DNA from: Chitinophagales bacterium
GTDB lineage: Bacteria; Bacteroidota; Bacteroidia; Chitinophagales; BACL12
Length of the DNA: 18,938 bases
Assembly: GCA_014380545.1 (NCBI GenBank)
Contig: JACMJP010000027.1
Coordinates: forward strand, 1 to 18,938
Direction: 5' to 3'
Below, in pieces: positions 14,799 through 18,938 of the stretch. Every line of letters begins with the position of its first letter. Positions within the stretch are counted from its first letter, which is position 1. The position numbers and the translations under genes were made by a program. The notes below the pieces were generated by a model. It was not told where the DNA came from, did no database searches, and saw only the letters and a program-made list of their open reading frames with translations.

Positions 14799-15230
14799 TT
14801 ATTTTTCTCTGGTCCATGTTTGTGTTTGATGTGTAAAATACCAATACACTTTTAATTTAAGAATATCATTTCCTTCAAGCCAAATATTTACATCATACGT
14901 TTCTCCATTTTGTGAGTTATAGATTTCACCATCCTGCCAGTAACCATCATCAAATTCTAAATCATATAAAACTTGTAAACCCATTAAGGGGCGATTTCTT
15001 TTTAAAGCATCCGGGTTTTCTAAATCTGTTCTGGGTTTTCCTGTTGTGGCATCGTTTGGCTGTGCCTGCCAAACAATTTTACCGAAGTATTTATCGCCCT
15101 GCCTATAAATTTCAACAACTGTTTTTTTATCTTCTGATTTCCATTTTCCTTTAATGGCATCAGCATATTGCTGCGCATAAATTTTATCATTACACAGATA
15201 TACAAAAACTATAAAAAATAAATATTTCAT
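14799..15230 (-). CDS. DUF2147 family secreted protein (copy 2)
   Basis: From ATG 15230 this is 143 residues, with a signal peptide (MKYLFFIVFVYLC, cleavage after about IYAQ) and a mature domain fitting DUF2147: IKGKWKSEDKKTVVEIYRQGDKYFGKIVW near the start, DLENPDALKRNRPLMGLQVL in the middle, and a final YWYFTHQTQTWTRE. These proteins are predicted small beta barrels of lipocalin-like shape, exported to the periplasm, with no established biochemical role that I know of. The frame is open to 15290, but the extra N-terminus would hide the signal peptide. It lies 22 bases downstream of a second DUF2147 gene, with which it is probably co-transcribed. The two share the KYxGKxVW and YWxFxHxTxTWTR signatures and look like a tandem duplication. 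Confidence 0.84.
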   Translation of the reverse strand: MKYLFFIVFVYLCNDKIYAQQYADAIKGKWKSEDKKTVVEIYRQGDKYFGKIVWQAQPNDATTGKPRTDLENPDALKRNRPLMGLQVLYDLEFDDGYWQDGEIYNSQNGETYDVNIWLEGNDILKLKVYWYFTHQTQTWTREK

Positions 15231-15252
15231 AAATTTATCAATTGCATTTTTA

Positions 15253-15681
15253 TTATTTACTTCTTGTCCATGTTTCTGTTCTATGCACAAATCCCCAATA
15301 ACCCCGAATTTTTAATTTATCATTTCCATCTAACCACATTTCACAATCATATGTTCTTCCGTTTGCAGGATCATAAATACTGCCTTCCTGCCAGAATCCT
15401 TCTTTAAATTCAAAATTTTTTAGGATCACTAATCCGATTAAGGGTTGATTTTGTTTTGATTCATCAGGGTTTTCATCATCCACTTTTGGTGTTCTTCCAT
15501 CATCTTCAAAAGGCTCCTTCAGCCAAACTAATTTTCCGTAATATTTATTACCCTGTTTATATACTTCAATTTTTCCATCACCGTCCCCACTTAACCATTT
15601 TGCGATTATTACATCCGAATATTGTGCCTGTGCAACAGAAATAGAAAATAATATGAAAACAGAGCAGCATATTTTTTTCAT
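15253..15681 (-). CDS. DUF2147 family secreted protein (copy 1)
   Basis: From ATG 15679-15681 this is 142 residues with a clear signal peptide (MKKICCSVFILFSISVAQAQ, cleavage near AQA). The mature domain has the DUF2147 blocks: IIAKWLSGDGDGKIEVYKQG, KYYGKLVWLKEP, DENPDESKQNQPLIGLVIL, FWQEGSIYDPANGRTYDC and YWGFVHRTETWTR. It is the first of two tandem paralogues; the second starts 22 bases downstream. An upstream in-frame ATG at 15714 exists but would bury the signal peptide. Upstream, on the minus strand, a TTG and a TAATTTTA lie 17 bases apart, a loose match to the -33/-7 promoter pattern. Role unknown, probably in the periplasm or at the envelope. Confidence 0.85.
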   Translation of the reverse strand: MKKICCSVFILFSISVAQAQYSDVIIAKWLSGDGDGKIEVYKQGNKYYGKLVWLKEPFEDDGRTPKVDDENPDESKQNQPLIGLVILKNFEFKEGFWQEGSIYDPANGRTYDCEMWLDGNDKLKIRGYWGFVHRTETWTRSK

Positions 15682-15759
15682 GTACCTTAATTTTAAAATA
15701 AAATTAGTATACATCAGTTAATACAACAAAAAGGAAAAGGAAACTTATTGGTGGAGCTG

Positions 15760-16422
15760 TTATAACCCTGCTAGAATATCTACTTTCTCTCCAAGAAAAT
15801 GGGGCTTTGTATTAAGTATGTGGCAATCCAAAAATGCGTTTACACGGGCAGGATATTCCCGGATTAATGTTTTAGTAGAGTTCTGGGGGTTTTTAGCAAC
15901 AAAGCCGTAAACATTAATTCCTTTTGAATCTGCAATATAAATTGCCCTTTCACAATGGAACTCCTGACTTACTACAATAAAATTATTTAATCCGAAAACT
16001 TCTTTTGCTCTTACCATAGAATCAAAAGTTCTGAAACCTGCATAATCCAATTTTATATCTTCAGCGCAAACTCCACGATCAATCAAACTATTCAGCATTT
16101 CCAGTGGCTCGTTATAAGACATAGCTGAATTATCACCACTCACCAATATTTTTTTCACCTTGCCGGCCCTGTATAACTGGGCTGCAGCTTCCATTCTGTA
16201 ATTAAAGAACCAGTTCTCTTCCCCATTCTCCAGGTATCGTGACGTACCGAGTACTACAGCAACATCGCTTTCAGGTATAGAATACGCATTATAAAATAGT
16301 CTTCCTGACGCAGTATTATTAACTGAATGATTTATAAAAAAAGTTGTAGAAAGTACACATATGAAGGCTGCAATGCCCCATAAGAAGATTTTTTTGAATG
16401 CCTTTTTGTGTACAATTATCAT
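15760..16422 (-). CDS. SanA/YdcF-like membrane-anchored protein (DUF218)
   Basis: This 220-residue protein has one N-terminal transmembrane helix (about 11-31) after a short basic segment, then a DUF218 domain: SDVAVVLGTSRYLENG (52-67), YRMEAAAQLYRAGKVKKILVSGDN (75-98), YNEPLEML (103-110), a conserved DYAGFRTFDSMVRAKEVF (126-143), and SQEFHCERAIYIA (152-164). This is the SanA subgroup. E. coli SanA affects envelope barrier function (vancomycin exclusion at high temperature); its biochemical activity is not settled. The soluble domain most likely faces the periplasm. The gene lies 91 bases downstream of asd on the same strand and 78 bases upstream of the first DUF2147 gene. An envelope theme with those neighbours is possible but unproven. 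Confidence 0.88.
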   Translation of the reverse strand: MIIVHKKAFKKIFLWGIAAFICVLSTTFFINHSVNNTASGRLFYNAYSIPESDVAVVLGTSRYLENGEENWFFNYRMEAAAQLYRAGKVKKILVSGDNSAMSYNEPLEMLNSLIDRGVCAEDIKLDYAGFRTFDSMVRAKEVFGLNNFIVVSQEFHCERAIYIADSKGINVYGFVAKNPQNSTKTLIREYPARVNAFLDCHILNTKPHFLGEKVDILAGL

Positions 16423-16513
16423 CAGTAACGTTTGTGAACTGCGATATTAACACATATTATATAAAGCTTAGTATGCTAACAGTAAAATTTTGTGACGAAG
16501 GAATATTCTGTGT

Positions 16514-17536
16514 TTATTTAACTGAGCGCTCATTTTTGATCATTCCATTTTTCGTCAACCATTCAGCAATCTGTATAGCATTTGTTGCAGCACCTTTGCG
16601 CAAATTATCAGAAACTATCCAGCAGTTTAATGTTTTAGGTTGCGTATAATCCCTTCTTATTCTTCCTACAAACACCTCATCTTTTCCTTCTGCCTCAAGC
16701 GGCATCGGGTAAATATTATTTGAAAGATCATCTTCCACGACAACTCCTTCTGTATGGTTTAAAATTTCAATTACATCTTTTATTTCAAACTCATTCTCAA
16801 ATTCCACATTCACACTTTCACTGTGTCCACCGCTTACAGGCACCCTTACAGTAGTTGCAGAAACCTGTATTGTTTTATCGCCTATTATTTTTTGTGTTTC
16901 ATAATGCATTTTCATTTCTTCTTTGCTAAAACCATTTTCTAAAAACACATCAACCTGGGGAATTACATTTTTATCTATCTGATATTTATATGCCGGATTT
17001 TCTACTGCTTTGCATCCGCTTGTTCTTTCATTGTGTAATTGCATAATTCCTTTTGCACCACTGCCACTTACACTCTGATAAGTGGAAACAACAATCCGTT
17101 TTATTTTATACTTTTTGTGTAACGGATTTAATACCATCACCATTTGTATTGTTGAGCAATTTGGGTTTGCAATAATGCCGCTGTTTAATTTCCTGATATC
17201 GTCTGCATTTATTTCGGGCACAACTAAAGCACATTTCTCATTCATGCGCCAGGCGCTTGAATTATCAATCACCCAGCATTTTACTTTTTCGAATTCCGGC
17301 GCCCAATCCAGAGAAGTTTGTCCGCCTGCAGAAAATAATGCGATCTGTGGCTGCTTATTAATTGCATCCTGCATGCTTACCACAGTTACATCTTCACCCT
17401 TAAATTTTACTTTTTTGCCTACTGAACGTTCTGTTGCAACAGGAATTAATTCTGTTACCGGAAAATTTCTTTCCTCCAGTATCCTGCGCATCATTTGCCC
17501 AACTAAACCTGTGGCTCCAACAACTGCTACTTTCAT
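16514..17536 (-). CDS. asd: Aspartate-semialdehyde dehydrogenase
   Basis: This 340-residue cytoplasmic enzyme reduces aspartyl phosphate to aspartate semialdehyde with NADPH, the branch step to lysine/diaminopimelate, threonine, methionine and isoleucine. The N-terminal Rossmann motif is VAVVGATGLVGQMM (3-16). The active-site nucleophile is Cys127 in NPNCSTIQM, and the acid/base residue is His238 in RVPVSGGHSES. SVSGSGAKG and the C-terminal SDNLRKGAATNAIQIAEWL are typical of the bacterial family, and the length is normal. A candidate -7 element lies 23 bases upstream of the ATG. The next gene downstream is the SanA-like gene, 91 bases away. No attenuator or riboswitch was seen in the short leader. 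Confidence 0.97.
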   Translation of the reverse strand: MKVAVVGATGLVGQMMRRILEERNFPVTELIPVATERSVGKKVKFKGEDVTVVSMQDAINKQPQIALFSAGGQTSLDWAPEFEKVKCWVIDNSSAWRMNEKCALVVPEINADDIRKLNSGIIANPNCSTIQMVMVLNPLHKKYKIKRIVVSTYQSVSGSGAKGIMQLHNERTSGCKAVENPAYKYQIDKNVIPQVDVFLENGFSKEEMKMHYETQKIIGDKTIQVSATTVRVPVSGGHSESVNVEFENEFEIKDVIEILNHTEGVVVEDDLSNNIYPMPLEAEGKDEVFVGRIRRDYTQPKTLNCWIVSDNLRKGAATNAIQIAEWLTKNGMIKNERSVK

Positions 17537-17559
17537 TTAATTATTTTAGTTATGTTTTG

Positions 17560-17567
17560 CAAAGTTA
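17560..17567 (-). promoter_or_regulatory. Candidate -7 promoter element upstream of asd (TAACTTTG)
   Basis: On the minus strand this reads TAACTTTG, a full match to TAnnTTTG, followed by C. It ends 23 bases before the asd ATG at 17536, giving a plausible leader of about 15-18 bases. A -33 TTG is not evident. Confidence 0.5.
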
Positions 17568-17655
17568 GAAAGAGATAACAGATAAGCATATTATGGATAT
17601 TCATTTTTTAAATAATTATTTCTTTGTATTTTTCGAATCTATTTATATTATAATT

Positions 17656-18938
17656 ATGAAAAAAATCTTCTTCTTATTCTTATTATTAACCTCTATAAAA
17701 ATATTTGCTCAATCATTCTCCGATGATTTTGAAGATGCTGATATTACTGACTGGAACGGTGATATTGCAAGCTTCATAGTTACAGCCGGCGAGCTGCAAT
17801 TAAATGGTGATTGTGTGAGCGGGGGTGAAAATTATTTATCTGTTCCTGTTGCAACAGAAGACTCTGCTGTTTGGGAATTTTATGTGCGTTGTGCGTTTGA
17901 TCCTTCAACTTCCAACTATGCAAAAATTTATTTACAAAGTGATAATGCAAATTTAACAGGAGATCTGAATGGTTATTTTATACAAATTGGAGGTGTGAGT
18001 GGAAGTTTAGATGCCGTGGATCTATTCAGGCAGGAAGGCGCAACTGAAACATTGGTGCTGAGTGGAGCCGAAGGTGCGGCGGCGGTCGCTCCTGAAATTG
18101 GAATTAAAATAGTGAGAAGTAATGCAGGCGAATGGAAGCTATCTACCGACTATAGCGGTGGCACAGCATATACATTTGAAACATCTGTAATTGATACAGA
18201 AATTAATGGTGGCGATTATTTAGGTGTTGTATGTAAATATTCAAGCACCCGATGTACTTCTTTTTATTTTGATAATTTTTTTGCTGACCCGCTGTACACA
18301 GATATTGATGCACCTTTAATTACTGAATTAACTGTTTTATCTTCTTCTGAATTAGAAATTTTGTTTAGCGAAAATGTTGAAGAAACTTCTGCAGAAGATA
18401 ATTCAAATTATACCGTTGACGGCGGAGTTGGAAATCCGGTTAATGCAACACAAGATATTATTGATAATAAAAAAGTAACCCTCACATTCACAGATAATTT
18501 TCCTGAAGCCATTTTATTAACCTTAAGTGTAAGCGGTGTTGAAGATGATGCAGGAAATGCAATTGCGCTGGAGGAAGCTCAATTCAATTATTACACTGTG
18601 CATCAATATGATGTTTTAATTGATGAAATATTTGCTGATGAAACACCGGTTATTGGTTTACCCGAAGCAGAATATATTGAATTATATAACAGAACGGATT
18701 TAAATATTGATCTTGCAGATTGGAAAATAAAAGATGCGACTGATTCTTCTGATGCTTTTTCAACTTTTATTTTAGAACCTAATGCTTATGTAATTATTAC
18801 CGATGATGCAAATATTTCTTTATTTACTTCTTACGCTGAGGTTATCGGCATTAATAATTTTCCTTCTTTAAATAATGATGGTGATCTCCTTTCTTTATGT
18901 AATAATAATTACCAGCTCATTCATAATGTAAATTATTC
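17656..18938 (+). CDS. Secreted lamin-tail domain protein with Ig-like (SbsA/Big_5-type) domain, 3' end outside window
   Basis: The frame opens at ATG 17656 and stays open to the window end, giving 427 visible residues. A signal peptide (MKKIFFLFLLLTSIKIFA, cleavage about 18/19) is followed by a beta-rich module at about 20-215 of jelly-roll or laminin-G-like character (starts SFSDDFEDADITDWNG). An Ig-like module at about 218-310 has ELTVLSSSELEILFSENVEE and LTLSVSGVEDDAGN, typical of Big_5/SbsA-like domains. From about 318 comes a lamin-tail domain: DVLIDEIFADE, AEYIELYNRT, DLADWKIKDAT, EPNAYVIITDD and SLNNDGDLLSL. In Bacteroidota such large proteins are usually surface or secreted and often end in a T9SS sorting domain; that end is not visible. 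It is divergent from asd with a 119-base spacer. Confidence 0.85.
   Translation, partial: MKKIFFLFLLLTSIKIFAQSFSDDFEDADITDWNGDIASFIVTAGELQLNGDCVSGGENYLSVPVATEDSAVWEFYVRCAFDPSTSNYAKIYLQSDNANLTGDLNGYFIQIGGVSGSLDAVDLFRQEGATETLVLSGAEGAAAVAPEIGIKIVRSNAGEWKLSTDYSGGTAYTFETSVIDTEINGGDYLGVVCKYSSTRCTSFYFDNFFADPLYTDIDAPLITELTVLSSSELEILFSENVEETSAEDNSNYTVDGGVGNPVNATQDIIDNKKVTLTFTDNFPEAILLTLSVSGVEDDAGNAIALEEAQFNYYTVHQYDVLIDEIFADETPVIGLPEAEYIELYNRTDLNIDLADWKIKDATDSSDAFSTFILEPNAYVIITDDANISLFTSYAEVIGINNFPSLNNDGDLLSLCNNNYQLIHNVNY

Noticed and set aside
13593..15681. Homology between the repeat-domain lipoproteins and the DUF2147 proteins
   Set aside because: Both are small, exported and beta-rich with a Gly/Trp rhythm, but I could not line up their conserved blocks. 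Shared ancestry is not supported by eye.

Overview
The window is a stretch of an AT-rich chromosome from a member of the Bacteroidota, probably an environmental lineage near the Chitinophagales or Sphingobacteriales; the exact taxon is a guess. Three things point there. Two secreted proteins look like type IX secretion cargo: one ends in a CHU_C / gliding-motility-type C-terminal domain and one carries a lamin-tail domain. Several promoter-like elements match the Bacteroidota -7 consensus TAnnTTTG. Start codons usually follow A/T-rich sequence (often AAATTT-ATG) with no clear Shine-Dalgarno site. Coding density is high and no gene-free stretch exceeds about 140 bases. I see no rRNA, tRNA, CRISPR array, insertion sequence or prophage.

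Layout. Bases 1-539 hold the end of an M16 zinc peptidase-family gene. Bases 571-1143 hold a DUF433/DUF5615 toxin-antitoxin module whose toxin is frameshifted near its 3' end. Bases 1200-3555 hold a large secreted Fn3-like/CHU_C protein and a Crp/Fnr-type regulator. Bases 3691-4982 hold an alpha/beta hydrolase of the haloalkane dehalogenase/epoxide hydrolase type and a small single-pass membrane protein. On the minus strand, 10574 down to 5010 looks like a three-gene operon: a UvrD-type helicase with a PD-(D/E)XK nuclease domain, a family I inorganic pyrophosphatase overlapping it by one base (TAATG), and a eukaryote-type (GT3) glycogen synthase. Bases 10651-14797 on the plus strand hold a Met-rich DUF6263-like lipoprotein, a CPBP intramembrane protease, seryl-tRNA synthetase, and two related lipoproteins carrying one and two copies of the same roughly 105-residue domain. 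Bases 17536 down to 14799 on the minus strand hold aspartate-semialdehyde dehydrogenase, a SanA/YdcF-like membrane protein and two tandem DUF2147 proteins. A secreted lamin-tail protein starts at 17656 and runs off the window.

Function. Most of the window is core metabolism and information processing (serS, asd, ppa, glycogen synthase, helicase-nuclease) mixed with cell-envelope and secreted proteins typical of this phylum. The pyrophosphatase beside glycogen synthase could help pull nucleotide-sugar synthesis forward, which is inference. The least explained parts are the repeat-built lipoprotein pair (13593-14797), the Met-rich lipoprotein, the partly retained glucose-6-phosphate-type arginine helix of the glycogen synthase, and the broken toxin gene. 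I did not find a convincing new multi-gene system.
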